Origin: Ramlibacter henchirensis
GTDB lineage: Bacteria; Pseudomonadota; Gammaproteobacteria; Burkholderiales; Burkholderiaceae_C
DNA length: 64,000 nt
Assembly: GCF_004682015.1 (NCBI RefSeq)
Contig: NZ_SMLM01000001.1
Span: 558,001-622,000 of the forward strand
Direction: 5' to 3'
Shown here piece by piece: positions 16,216 to 24,749 of the stretch; position 1 is the first letter of the stretch; the number at the start of each line of letters is the position of its first letter. The position numbers were made by a program, and so were the translations under genes. Below the pieces are notes generated by a model. It was given only the letters and a program-made list of their open reading frames with translations, was not told where the DNA came from and searched no databases.

Positions 16216-17523
16216 TCAGCACTTCGCGCCGGGCATGCCGGCCTTGAGCCAGTCCTCGGTCTTCATGTTGGCCGGCGGGTTGACGCATTCCGCCGGGAAG
16301 CGCTGGATGTCCTCGATGGCGACCATCTTCTTCGCCGGGTCCCACCTGGTGCGGCCGATGGCGGTGTCCTGGATCGCCTGGTGGCCGTCGCCCAGCGCCA
16401 TGCGGATCGTGCCGGCGGGCGACTCCCAGCTGCTGCCCTTGAGCGCCGCCGCGAGCTGCTCCGGGGTCGGCTTCTTGCCGCCGTTGGCCGCCATCGCCTT
16501 CTCGGCCGCGAGCTTCAGGCCGAGCAGGGCCTGGACCATGCGGTACGGAGCCTGCACCGGGTACACGTTGTAGGCCTTGGAGTAGATGTCCCACCACCAG
16601 TCGTTCAGCGCCGACTTGGGCGACATCAGGCCGTACGCGCCGCGCGCGCCGATGATCGCGCCGTTGGGGAATTTCTCGCCCAGCCCCGGCAGGACGTGGT
16701 CGGCGGCCGAGAGCACCGGCGTCTGCTTCTGGAACACGCCGCGCGCGCCGGCCTGCAGCACGAACGCCTGCAGGTCGCCGCCCCAGAGGCTCGAGTGCAG
16801 GATGTCGGCGGGCTTGCCGAGCAGCGCGGACACCTCGGTGCCGTACTGGCCGGCGCCGAACTTGGGCAGCAGGTCGGCGTCGACCTTCGCGCCCTTGTAC
16901 AGGTGCTCCATGGCCAGCATGAAATCCTTGCGGCTGTCCTGGCCCCAGGCGTAGTCCTGGTGGATCATGTTGAACTTCTCGACCTTCACGTTGCGCGACT
17001 TCAGGTAGCGCGCCAGCGCCACGTTGTCCATGGCGGCGTGCGAGGCCGTGCGGAACACGTAGTTGTACTTGCCGTCCTCGAAGATGCGCGGCGTGCCGCA
17101 GTCGTAGAGGATCAGGAACTTCTTCATCTCCTCGGCGACGGGCGCGACCGCCAGGCAGTCGCCCGACCCGACGTAGCCGACCACGGCGTCGACCTTCTCG
17201 CGCTCGTAGAGGTTGCGCAGTTCCTGCACCTGCTTGGTCGCGCCGCCGTTCTCGTCGAGGTACACCGGCTCGATCTTCATGCCGCCGAAGCCGACCTTGT
17301 TGTAGGGCGCGGGCGCCTTGCCGTTGTTGAAGGCATCGAGCACCACCTTGGCGCCGTTCACCGCCGGCACGCCGAAGCTCTCGGCGGCCTGACCCGAGAG
17401 GAAGCTGACGATGCCGAGGCGGAACGTTTCCTGCGCGAGCGCGGGCAGGGCGGCGAGCGCCAGGCCGGCGGCGGCGACGGCGCCGCGCCAGGCACGACGG
17501 GAACGCGATGACGGGATCCTCAT
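16216..17523 (-). CDS. Periplasmic substrate-binding protein of the Liv-type transporter
   Basis: A 435-residue LivJ/LivK-type (type 1 periplasmic binding) protein. An N-terminal signal with Arg clusters (SRSRRAWRG) is cut near ALAQ. The mature start TFRLGIVSFLSGQAAESFG and the segment VDAVVGYVGSGDCLAVAP are family-like. ATG 17523 is preceded by AAGGAGACAAGCTC. It is the first gene of the leftward operon, diverging from the cyclase at 17783. At this length it resembles receptors for aromatic or other organic acids more than classical leucine binders; the ligand is not known. Confidence 0.87.
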   Translation of the reverse strand: MRIPSSRSRRAWRGAVAAAGLALAALPALAQETFRLGIVSFLSGQAAESFGVPAVNGAKVVLDAFNNGKAPAPYNKVGFGGMKIEPVYLDENGGATKQVQELRNLYEREKVDAVVGYVGSGDCLAVAPVAEEMKKFLILYDCGTPRIFEDGKYNYVFRTASHAAMDNVALARYLKSRNVKVEKFNMIHQDYAWGQDSRKDFMLAMEHLYKGAKVDADLLPKFGAGQYGTEVSALLGKPADILHSSLWGGDLQAFVLQAGARGVFQKQTPVLSAADHVLPGLGEKFPNGAIIGARGAYGLMSPKSALNDWWWDIYSKAYNVYPVQAPYRMVQALLGLKLAAEKAMAANGGKKPTPEQLAAALKGSSWESPAGTIRMALGDGHQAIQDTAIGRTRWDPAKKMVAIEDIQRFPAECVNPPANMKTEDWLKAGMPGAKC

Positions 17524-17680
17524 GAGCTTGTCTCCTTCGTGATGCACGTGGGGGTGGAAGGCAAAGGTCGAGCTGCGGGTGCTCGTCCATGGCAGGGGGC
17601 AGCGGCCGTCGACACGGGGGCGAATCCTTTCGCGCTGGGTCGGACAAGCGGACTCTCGGACCTGCCCACCGCAGCCGCAC

Positions 17681-17694
17681 TAGGAGTATCCCTA
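17681..17694. promoter_or_regulatory. Imperfect palindrome TAGGAGTATCCCTA
   Basis: TAGG and CCTA flank a 6-base centre, midway between the divergent starts of the Liv-type receptor gene (17523) and the cyclase gene (17783). Position and symmetry fit a binding site of a response-regulator type protein, but nothing here identifies the regulator. Confidence 0.3.
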
Positions 17695-17782
17695 TCCATG
17701 GGTTCGTTCAGCTTCCACCGCGCGCCGCAGCGTTCCACCATGGCGGCGGCCGTCCGGCCTTAACCAGTCGAAGGAGAGGAAC

Positions 17783-18745
17783 ATGCGCATGCCGAAAACC
17801 ATCCGCCTCGCCGCCGCGGGCCTCGCACTTGCGTTCGCGGGCAGCGCCTTCCCGCAGCAGGCCCCTGCGGCGCCCGATTGGTGCCGCTCCAAGTTCGGAC
17901 CCAACGACGAGATCGGCGCGGCGAACCTGTTGACGCCGGAGCTCGCGCTGGCGGCCACCCGCCTGGTGCGCACGGGCAAGACGTATGCGCTCGGCGGCGA
18001 GACGAACGCGAAGACGCCGGCCTTCGCACCGCGCACGTGGTCGCTCACGGTGCTTCAGCCCGGCCAGGCCGGAGGTGGCTCGCTCGGGTCGACCAAGACC
18101 AACTACAACGACGACATCTACACCGGCTGGGTCGGCACCGGCACGCAGATCGACGGGCTCGGCCACATCGGGGTGGACAACGTCTACTACAACTGCCTGC
18201 GCAACAGCGACTTCGTGCAGGCCAGCGGCCTCACCAAGCTCGGGATCGAGAAGGTGCCGCCCTTCGTCACGCGCGGCGTCGTGCTGGACATGGCGGCGTT
18301 CTTCGGCGTCGAGATGATGCGCGAGGGGCAGGCGTTCAACCGCGCGGAGATCGAGGAGCAGGCCAAGCGGCAAGGCATCGAGATCCGCCGCGGCGACGTC
18401 GTGCTGTTCCACACCGGTTGGCAGAAGATCGCCGCGAGCGACCCGGCGCGGTTCGTGAAGGCCGAACCCGGACTGGGCCGAGACGGGGCGCAGTGGCTCG
18501 CGAGCAAGCAGGTGATCGCGGTCGGCGCGGACACCTGGGCCCTGGAGGTCATCCCGTTCGAGCAAGGTGCCGGCGTCTTCGAGGTCCACCAGATCCTGAT
18601 CCCGCGCAACGGCATCTACATCCTGGAGAACATCCAAACCGAACAGCTGGTCAAGGACCGCGCGTGGGAGTTCATGTTCGTGCTGGGCCACTCCCGCATC
18701 ACGGGCGGCGTGCAGGCCATCATCAATCCGGTGGCGATCCGGTGA
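17783..18745 (+). CDS. Secreted cyclase-family hydrolase (kynurenine-formamidase-like)
   Basis: A 320-residue metal-dependent hydrolase of the cyclase family. A signal peptide covers residues 1-25 (cut near AFPQ). The family metal motif, usually HxGTHxDxPxH, reads GTGTQIDGLGHIG: the Asp and last His are kept, but the first two His are Gly and Gln. Later EVHQILIPRNGIYILENI matches the conserved C-terminal region. GGAGAGGAAC precedes the ATG. It diverges from the Liv-type operon, so it may hydrolyse a lactone or amide related to the imported acid. Export and the altered metal site make activity on kynurenine doubtful. Confidence 0.72.
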   Translation: MRMPKTIRLAAAGLALAFAGSAFPQQAPAAPDWCRSKFGPNDEIGAANLLTPELALAATRLVRTGKTYALGGETNAKTPAFAPRTWSLTVLQPGQAGGGSLGSTKTNYNDDIYTGWVGTGTQIDGLGHIGVDNVYYNCLRNSDFVQASGLTKLGIEKVPPFVTRGVVLDMAAFFGVEMMREGQAFNRAEIEEQAKRQGIEIRRGDVVLFHTGWQKIAASDPARFVKAEPGLGRDGAQWLASKQVIAVGADTWALEVIPFEQGAGVFEVHQILIPRNGIYILENIQTEQLVKDRAWEFMFVLGHSRITGGVQAIINPVAIR

Positions 18746-19272
18746 AACGCCCGCTCGCGGCGGCGCTGCTGCTGGCGGCAGCCGCCGCCCGCGCGCATCC
18801 GCATGGCCAGCTCGCCTGCCACGCGGAGGTGCAGATGGATGGCGGGGCCCTGCAGTCCTTGCGCGGGACTCTGGTGATGGACCCCGCGCATTCGGCGCAG
18901 GCAATCGCGCTGGTGCGCGATCCGGACACCGGCAGTCTCGACCCGGAGCGCAGCGGCCGGCTCGCCTTCGCGCTGAAGATGCAGATGGCCCGCTGGAACT
19001 GGCTTTTCTCCGCCGACGCGGACGGACGCCCGCAGCCGCTTCGCGCCGGCGAGCCTCAGCTCGAAGTGGTCGGCGAGCAGCTCCAGCTCACGGTCGAGTT
19101 GCGCGCCGATGGGGAACCGATGGTGGGCCGCGACTGGTCGCTGCGCTGCGCGGATCCGACGTGGTACTGGACCACCGGATTCGCCGCGGTTCCCGTCGTG
19201 CGCGGCTGCGGAGAAGCCGGCGCCGCCGCGCAAGCCGGGGCCGCGGCAGCGCGCTGGTCGTGCAAGGACTGA
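18742..19272 (+). CDS. Uncharacterised secreted protein
   Basis: A 176-residue protein with a signal peptide (AALLLAAAAARAHPHG). After it come short segments such as ACHAEVQMDGG, LRGTLVMDPAHSAQAI and MARWNWLFSADADG. The HPH after cleavage and the general pattern recall DUF1007-type periplasmic proteins, but the match is weak and it is shorter than those. The GTG start overlaps the cyclase stop (GTGA), so the two are co-translated; no ATG fits. The C-terminus is Ala-rich with three Cys. Function unknown. Confidence 0.6.
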   Translation: MKRPLAAALLLAAAAARAHPHGQLACHAEVQMDGGALQSLRGTLVMDPAHSAQAIALVRDPDTGSLDPERSGRLAFALKMQMARWNWLFSADADGRPQPLRAGEPQLEVVGEQLQLTVELRADGEPMVGRDWSLRCADPTWYWTTGFAAVPVVRGCGEAGAAAQAGAAAARWSCKD

Positions 19273-19305
19273 GGAGACGGATGTCCGCTTACGGCCTGCA
19301 TCTGC

Positions 19306-19728
19306 TCAGCGGACCAGCAGCACCGGCACCGTGCAGTGCGCCAGCACCCGGTTCGCCACCGACCCCATGACCAGCCGGCCGAGCGCGCCATGGCCGTGCG
19401 AACCCATGATGATCAGGTCGAAGCCGTGCTTCTGCGCGAAGTCGGCGATGGTCTCCCCCAGCGGGCCGGCCTTCCAGGCACTGGTGGCACGCAGCCCCTG
19501 GCCCTGCAGCCGCTCCACGACGGGGTCGATCACCTTGCGCGCCTCTTCCTCGTAGTAGGCGTGGGTGGCATGGCTGCCGACCACGGAAGCTGCGTGGTTC
19601 GGCAGTGGGATCTGGGCGTTGAACGCGGTGTACTCATGGCTCTGGTCGAACAGCCCCCGCTGGTTCAGCACGTATCCGATCATCTTGCGGGTGTATTCGC
19701 TGCCGTCGCAGGCAAGCAGGATCTTCAT
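19306..19728 (-). CDS. Universal stress protein (UspA family)
   Basis: A 140-residue single-domain Usp. It begins MKILLACDGSEYTRKMI and ends with the ATP-binding signature GSHGHGALGRLVMGSVA (G-2x-G-9x-G-S pattern) followed by VPVLLVR. Such proteins bind ATP in the cytoplasm and are induced by starvation or stress. It stands 31 bases after the amidase gene on the same strand, so the two may share a transcript. Confidence 0.92.
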   Translation of the reverse strand: MKILLACDGSEYTRKMIGYVLNQRGLFDQSHEYTAFNAQIPLPNHAASVVGSHATHAYYEEEARKVIDPVVERLQGQGLRATSAWKAGPLGETIADFAQKHGFDLIIMGSHGHGALGRLVMGSVANRVLAHCTVPVLLVR

Positions 19729-19759
19729 GGGCTGTCTCCACTGGTAAGTGCCGCGAGGG

Positions 19760-21190
19760 TCAAGCTGGCCGTGCCGAGTCCACGGCGACGGGTGGTCGCG
19801 GGATCGGCCGGATCGCCTCCTGCGCTGCCGCGGCCCGCAGCACGAGGTCGTCGCGGAACATCGGGCCGACGAACTGGATCCCGATCGGCAGGCCGTCGGC
19901 CGTCAGGCCGCAGGGGACCGTGCAGGCGGGTTGCTGCGTGAGGTTGAACGGATAGCTGAACGGCGTCCAGGCGAGCATCGCCTGCGACGACATGGGCACG
20001 GAACCGGGCGGGCGGATCTCGAAGGCGGGCACCGCGACGGAGGGCGTGACCAGGAGGTCGTAGCGCTCCATGAACTGCCGCATATGCGATCCCAGTGCCC
20101 CGCGGCGCATGTGCAGCTGCTGCACGTGCAGCGCCGACAACCGGCTGCCCAGCTCCGCCTGCGCCCGAAAGTCCGGGTCGGTGCGCGCCTGCTGCTGCGG
20201 CGTGAGCGTGTTCCACACCGTCCACGCGCCGACGAACCACAGCCCGGTCGTGATCTCCAGCGGGTCCTCGACGCCCGGGTCCACTTCTTCGACGCGCGCA
20301 CCCGCGGCCTCGAGCGAGCGCACCGCGGCCAGCACGCCGGCCGCGACCTCGGGGTGCACCTGCTGGGCGTAGCCCAGGCGCGGCGACCAGGCGATGCGCA
20401 GCCCGGCGAAGCCTTGTTCGAGGGCGGCCGTGTAGTCGTCGTCATCGGGCGGCAGCGAGGTCCAGTCGCGCGCATCGGGACGCTTGAGCACGTTCATGGC
20501 CAGCGCCGCGTCGCGCACGTCCATGGTGTGCGGCCCCAGGTGCGCCACCGTGCCGAAAGGCGACAGCGGATACGCGGGAACGCGGCCGAAGCTCGGCTTC
20601 AGGCCGAAGTTGCCGCAGAAGGCCGCCGGGATGCGCACCGAGCCGGCGCCATCCGTGCCCACCGCGATGGGCCCCATGCCGAGCGCCACCGCGACGGCGG
20701 CGCCGCCCGATGAGCCGCCCGGCGTGCGCGCCGGATTCCACGGATTGCGCGTGAACCCCGTGCGCGGCGAATTGGTCTCGCCCTTGCACCCGAACTCGGG
20801 CGTCGCGGTCTTGCCCAGCAGGACGGCGCCGGCCTCCCGCAAGCGGGCCGCGACGGGCGCATCGATGTCCCACGGCTGGCTCTCGTCGATGGTGAAGCTG
20901 CCCCGCAACGTGGGCAGGCCCTTGGTGAGGATCAGGTCCTTGATGGACACAGGCACGCCGTCCAGCGGCCCGAGCGGGCGCTTGCCCTGCCACCGCGCCT
21001 CGCTGGCACGCGCCGCCGCCTGCGCGCCTTCCGCGTCGACGCACACGAAGGCCCTGTACTCGGGATTGAAGCGTTCGATGCGAGCCAGGACCGCGCTGCA
21101 GGCTTCGACGGGCGAGGCCTCGCCCGATGCGAAGAGGCGCGCCAGGCGATGCGCCGGCGCGTCGGCAAGGTTGGCGGGGAAGGCAGTCAT
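19760..21190 (-). CDS. Amidase (amidase signature family)
   Basis: A 476-residue Ser-Ser-Lys hydrolase. The triad is visible: Lys84 in PVSIKDLI, cis-Ser160 in GGSSGGAA and Ser184 in GTDGAGSVRIPA. The central ARTPGGSSGG and the nearby CKGETNSPRTG match amidases that hydrolyse carboxamides to acids and ammonia. No signal peptide is visible, so it is cytoplasmic. It could equally be described as a GatA-like protein, but no gatB/gatC are nearby. Substrate unknown. Confidence 0.88.
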   Translation of the reverse strand: MTAFPANLADAPAHRLARLFASGEASPVEACSAVLARIERFNPEYRAFVCVDAEGAQAAARASEARWQGKRPLGPLDGVPVSIKDLILTKGLPTLRGSFTIDESQPWDIDAPVAARLREAGAVLLGKTATPEFGCKGETNSPRTGFTRNPWNPARTPGGSSGGAAVAVALGMGPIAVGTDGAGSVRIPAAFCGNFGLKPSFGRVPAYPLSPFGTVAHLGPHTMDVRDAALAMNVLKRPDARDWTSLPPDDDDYTAALEQGFAGLRIAWSPRLGYAQQVHPEVAAGVLAAVRSLEAAGARVEEVDPGVEDPLEITTGLWFVGAWTVWNTLTPQQQARTDPDFRAQAELGSRLSALHVQQLHMRRGALGSHMRQFMERYDLLVTPSVAVPAFEIRPPGSVPMSSQAMLAWTPFSYPFNLTQQPACTVPCGLTADGLPIGIQFVGPMFRDDLVLRAAAAQEAIRPIPRPPVAVDSARPA

Positions 21191-21402
21191 GCGGTCCTTG
21201 CGGAGCGGGCGAAGGGCAGGCTAGCACGCGGGGTCCGGGCGGCCCGGCGGGATTACCCCGGGCAGGTGCTCAGCCGTGCATCAACCTTCGAGCGGCGCGC
21301 GCCGGGCAGGTGTGGCGTGCCGTTACGGGTGCAATCGCCGGTAAACCCTGTCGACCGCAGTGGGCGCGCCGCCGTAACGTGATGCTCCCTTCGGAGCGCG
21401 CC

Positions 21403-22431
21403 ATGCAGTTCAGGAATCCGCGCAGTCTCATGCCGGCCGTGGTCACCTTGCTGGTGGCTGGATGCGGCGGGGGAGGAGGCGGGGGCGAAGGAGGCAGCGG
21501 CGAAGGCGGCGCGCCCGAAGCGCAGGGCCTGGCCGCCAGGAACACCGCGGAGGGGCGCTGGACCGGTCAGACCTCGTCCGGCTTCAGGGTCGATGCGGTC
21601 ATCCTCGAAGACGGCCAGACCTGGGGCCTGTATTCCGACGGCGACAGCCCTGTCGGGGCCGTGCAAGGGAGCACGGCGACGGCGGGCGGCAACCTGAGCG
21701 CCACGCTGACGGAATACTCGCTGCTCGACGACACTGCGGCCGACGCTGTCTTCAACGGCACGGTGCAGGAGAAATCCACCATCGACGCAACGGCCTCGAC
21801 GGGAACGCGGCTGCTGCTCTCCTATGACGTCAACTACGAGAGGGCGGCATCGAACGCGGAACTCGCGGGCACCTACGCCATCGGCGCCGCCGGGCAGGTC
21901 ACGGTCGACAGTTCCGGCCAGTTCACCTGGGCCGCTTCCGCGCAATGCACGCTGGGCGGCCGCCTGTCGCCCCGGCCATCGGGCCGGAACGTGTTCGATG
22001 CGTCGCTCACCTACTCGGGAGCCGCATGCCCCCACGCCAACGGGACCAGCATCTCGGGCGTGGCCTACCTCGACACGGCGTCCGCCCCGGCGCGACTCGT
22101 GGCCCTGGCCCTGCGGCCGGACCGGGTGATCGGCTTCTTCGCCATCGGCGTACGGCAAGCTGATCCGGTGGCGCAAGGTGCTGGGGCACCTGCACCCACA
22201 CCCGCGCCGGCACCGGTGCCGCTGCCGGCAGCACCCCCTGCGCTGACACCTCCCGCCCCAGCCGCACCCGCGCCCCCACCCGCCCCGCCGCCACAGGACC
22301 CCGACGACGATGACGATGACGACGACGAAGACGAAGACGACGACAACAACGTCCAGCGTGTGCTCGGCGAGCTGGAACGGCGGCTCGAGTCGTTGCTGAG
22401 CGGTGCCGTCGTCGGGGGAACGGGCAACTAG
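21403..22431 (+). CDS. Lipoprotein with poly-Gly linker and acidic tail
   Basis: A 342-residue protein. The signal sequence ends in a lipobox (LLVAGC, Cys21), followed directly by a Gly-rich run, then a beta-rich domain of about 220 residues (GRWTGQTSSGFRVDAVILED and similar). A long Ala/Pro-rich linker follows, then an almost unbroken Asp/Glu run at about residues 301-314, and a short helix (VLGELERRLESLL). GGAG precedes the ATG. It is probably anchored in the outer membrane, with an extended linker and a metal-binding or charged tail. No known function. Confidence 0.7.
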   Translation: MQFRNPRSLMPAVVTLLVAGCGGGGGGGEGGSGEGGAPEAQGLAARNTAEGRWTGQTSSGFRVDAVILEDGQTWGLYSDGDSPVGAVQGSTATAGGNLSATLTEYSLLDDTAADAVFNGTVQEKSTIDATASTGTRLLLSYDVNYERAASNAELAGTYAIGAAGQVTVDSSGQFTWAASAQCTLGGRLSPRPSGRNVFDASLTYSGAACPHANGTSISGVAYLDTASAPARLVALALRPDRVIGFFAIGVRQADPVAQGAGAPAPTPAPAPVPLPAAPPALTPPAPAAPAPPPAPPPQDPDDDDDDDDEDEDDDNNVQRVLGELERRLESLLSGAVVGGTGN

Positions 22432-22818
22432 GCTGACGGCCGAGTAGGCTCGCTATACCCGCAGGTCGTGGTCGGACACATATCCGATCCTATTTAGATG
22501 CTCTTTTTCATCTAAAGTCGCGGCCACAAACAGGGACCTGGTTGGGTTGGCTCAAGGCCACCGCACAGTTCGGAAGGCATCCGTGCGGTGCCGCTGCCGA
22601 TCGCCCCGGCCGACACGGCCGCGCCGGCGAAGTCCAAATAAAGCAACTGCTATGAGCCGCCAAGCTGGCGCGGCCGCACGAGCGGCCGCATCGCCAGTGG
22701 AAGCGTTTTTTCCGCGATGTGAGCATCGGCCGTTCCGACCACGGTCCGGGATCGCATTGGTATCTGTTGTTCCCGTCTCTCGATGTCCCGGCCGAGCGTC
22801 GGTGAAAGGAGCGAAAGC
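22432..22818. other. Intergenic region with an A/T-rich hairpin
   Basis: 387 bases with no convincing gene. It holds the hairpin at 22493-22516. Short open frames on both strands have no family resemblance. The ribosome-binding site of the next gene (AAAGGAGCGAAAGC) ends it. Confidence 0.55.
22493..22516. repeat. Perfect 8-bp inverted repeat around a T-rich loop
   Basis: TTTAGATG (22493-22500) and CATCTAAA (22509-22516) flank CTCTTTTT. It is strikingly AT-rich for this genome and lies 61 bases after the lipoprotein stop. It could end that transcript or be a binding site; there is no T-run after the stem on the plus strand. Confidence 0.4.
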
Positions 22819-23418
22819 ATGATGTTCGATTTCGATCTGGCGCGAATGGGCGTCGTCTATTTCCACCTGCTGGCCTGCTGCATTGCGATCGGCACGGTCT
22901 TCATGAGCGACCTTCGAATGGTTCGAAGCCTGCTGCGCGCGGATGAGGTCACCGTCGAGCAGGACCACCTCGAAGGGCTGCAGACGGTGGTCAGCCGGGC
23001 CTTGCTGGCGCTGTGGATCACCGGCGCCATGCTCGTCGGGATGGATGTCTGGGCGAAAGGCGCCCCGGTGCTGCTCAATCCGAAGCTGCAGGCCAAGATC
23101 GCGATCGTCGTGCTGCTGACCCTCAACGGCTTCGCCCTGCACCGGATCGTCCTGCCGGCGCTCCAGCGTGTCACTTGCATGCTGCACCTGGCTCCCTCGA
23201 TGCGCCAGTTCGCGGTGCTCGCCGGCGCGGTCTCCGGCGTGTCGTGGCTCTATGCCGCCGCGCTGGGCGTGGGCCGTCCGCTGAACTGGAAATACTCGCT
23301 GACCGAAATCGTCATGGCCTACCCGGCGTTCATCGCCTGCGGATTCATGGGCATGACGCTCCTGATGACCTGGTGCTCCTACCGGCGCCAGGCGATCGGT
23401 GTGCGAGCCGCCGGCTGA
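22819..23418 (+). CDS. Multi-pass membrane protein of unknown function
   Basis: A 199-residue protein with about five hydrophobic helices (for example VVYFHLLACCIAIGTVFM, ALLALWITGAMLVGMDVW, FAVLAGAVSGVSWLYAAAL, and IVMAYPAFIACGFMGMTLLM). Charged loops lie between them (SDLRMVRSLLRAD, EQDHLEGLQ). AAAGGAGCGAAAGC precedes tandem ATG codons. I recognise no domain family. It is followed after 66 bases by the aldolase gene but shares no obvious function with it. Confidence 0.75.
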   Translation: MMFDFDLARMGVVYFHLLACCIAIGTVFMSDLRMVRSLLRADEVTVEQDHLEGLQTVVSRALLALWITGAMLVGMDVWAKGAPVLLNPKLQAKIAIVVLLTLNGFALHRIVLPALQRVTCMLHLAPSMRQFAVLAGAVSGVSWLYAAALGVGRPLNWKYSLTEIVMAYPAFIACGFMGMTLLMTWCSYRRQAIGVRAAG

Positions 23419-23484
23419 CCCAGGATTGGCGGGATTGATCTTCTCGTGCGCAAAATGGACCCGTGACTCACTCCGGGAACTGCC

Positions 23485-24372
23485 ATGAATCCGCAGCAGT
23501 ACGAGAAGGTCAAGTCCGCCACGGGCTTCATTGCCGCGCTCGACCAGAGCGGGGGCAGCACGCCGAAGGCGCTGCGCCTGTACGGCATCGGACCCGAGAC
23601 CTATTCGGGCGACCAGCAGATGTTCGACCTGATGCACGCGATGCGCACGCGGATCATGACGAGCCCTGTGTTCAACGGCGATCGCATCCTGGGCGTGATC
23701 CTGTTCGAACAGACGATGGACCGGGAGATCGAGGCACGCGCAAGCGCCGACTACCTCTGGTCCGTCAAGCAGGTCGTCCCATTCCTGAAGATCGACAAAG
23801 GCCTGGCCGACGAGGCGAACGGCGTGCAGGTGATGAAGGCGATTCCGAACCTCGACTCCCTGCTTGCGCGGGCCAAAGGCAAGGGCGTCTTCGGGACCAA
23901 GATGCGCTCCGTCGTGAAGCAGGCCGACGCCAGGGGCATCGATGACGTCGTCAGCCAGCAGTTCACGATCGGAAAGCAGATCCTGGCAGCCGGCCTCATG
24001 CCCATCCTCGAACCGGAAGTCGACATCCATGCTCCGGACAAGCCGGGCGCCGAGCGGCTGCTGAAGGCGGCCATCCTCAAGCAGCTCGAGACGCTCGGGC
24101 CGGGGCAGCAGGTCATGCTGAAGCTCACCATCCCCTCTGCCGACGACTTCTATGCGGATCTCGTGGAGCACCCGAACGTGTTGCGCGTGGTCGCCCTCTC
24201 CGGAGGCTATTCGCGCGAGGAGGCGTGCAGGTTGCTGGCGCGCAACCACGGCGTGATCGCGAGCTTTTCACGGGCGTTGACCGAAGGCCTCACCGCGCAG
24301 CAGAGCGAGCACGAGTTCAACCGTGCGCTGGACGCATCCATCGCCAGCATCTACCAGGCCTCGGGCACATAG
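23485..24372 (+). CDS. fda: Class I fructose-bisphosphate aldolase
   Basis: A 295-residue Schiff-base aldolase interconverting fructose 1,6-bisphosphate and the two triose phosphates in glycolysis and gluconeogenesis. The N-terminus ([20 protein letters not shown]) matches the short bacterial class I enzymes, and [12 protein letters not shown] and MLKLTIPSA (Lys213 the likely Schiff-base lysine) follow. [13 protein letters not shown] near the C-terminus is the phosphate-binding region. Length agrees with the family. It stands alone, and the start is fixed by the conserved N-terminus. Confidence 0.93.
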   Translation: MNPQQYEKVKSATGFIAALDQSGGSTPKALRLYGIGPETYSGDQQMFDLMHAMRTRIMTSPVFNGDRILGVILFEQTMDREIEARASADYLWSVKQVVPFLKIDKGLADEANGVQVMKAIPNLDSLLARAKGKGVFGTKMRSVVKQADARGIDDVVSQQFTIGKQILAAGLMPILEPEVDIHAPDKPGAERLLKAAILKQLETLGPGQQVMLKLTIPSADDFYADLVEHPNVLRVVALSGGYSREEACRLLARNHGVIASFSRALTEGLTAQQSEHEFNRALDASIASIYQASGT

Positions 24373-24749
24373 GCATCTGGTGCCTGCACGGGTCGCGCAA
24401 AGAAGAGCGGCGCAACCAGAAGACCGTGTCGGCCATCCTCCAGGCAGGGCGCTTCGGCGCGCAGCATGCCGTGATGCTCGTGAGCTGCCTCCTCGGCGCG
24501 GCTGACGTGGGGCAAATGACCCGGTGTATGAGGGCGGAATCCCCCACCCCCCGTTGACGACACCGTGATGAGCGACGCTGCCGCAAGGTCACGCAAGGGT
24601 TGCCGGCGGATGGGCTGCCTCGTTTGCATCCCGGCACGGTCTATGCAGAGTAGCTGCGGCGGCAGACATCCGACGGAGCGCATGGAAAGTCAACCTGGGA
24701 CCACCGCCGCCCAGCGGCTTGGGCTTGTCGGTAATTCTCAGGAGACATC
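24373..24749. other. Intergenic region, nothing recognised
   Basis: 377 bases between the aldolase and the beta-propeller gene. Open frames here overlap each other on both strands and lack family features. CTCAGGAGACATC at the right edge is the ribosome-binding region of the next gene. I see no RNA gene or repeat. Confidence 0.5.

Noticed and set aside
22552..24249. A 565-codon minus-strand frame across the membrane protein and aldolase
   Set aside because: The class I aldolase on the plus strand is unmistakable; the antisense product has no family features.
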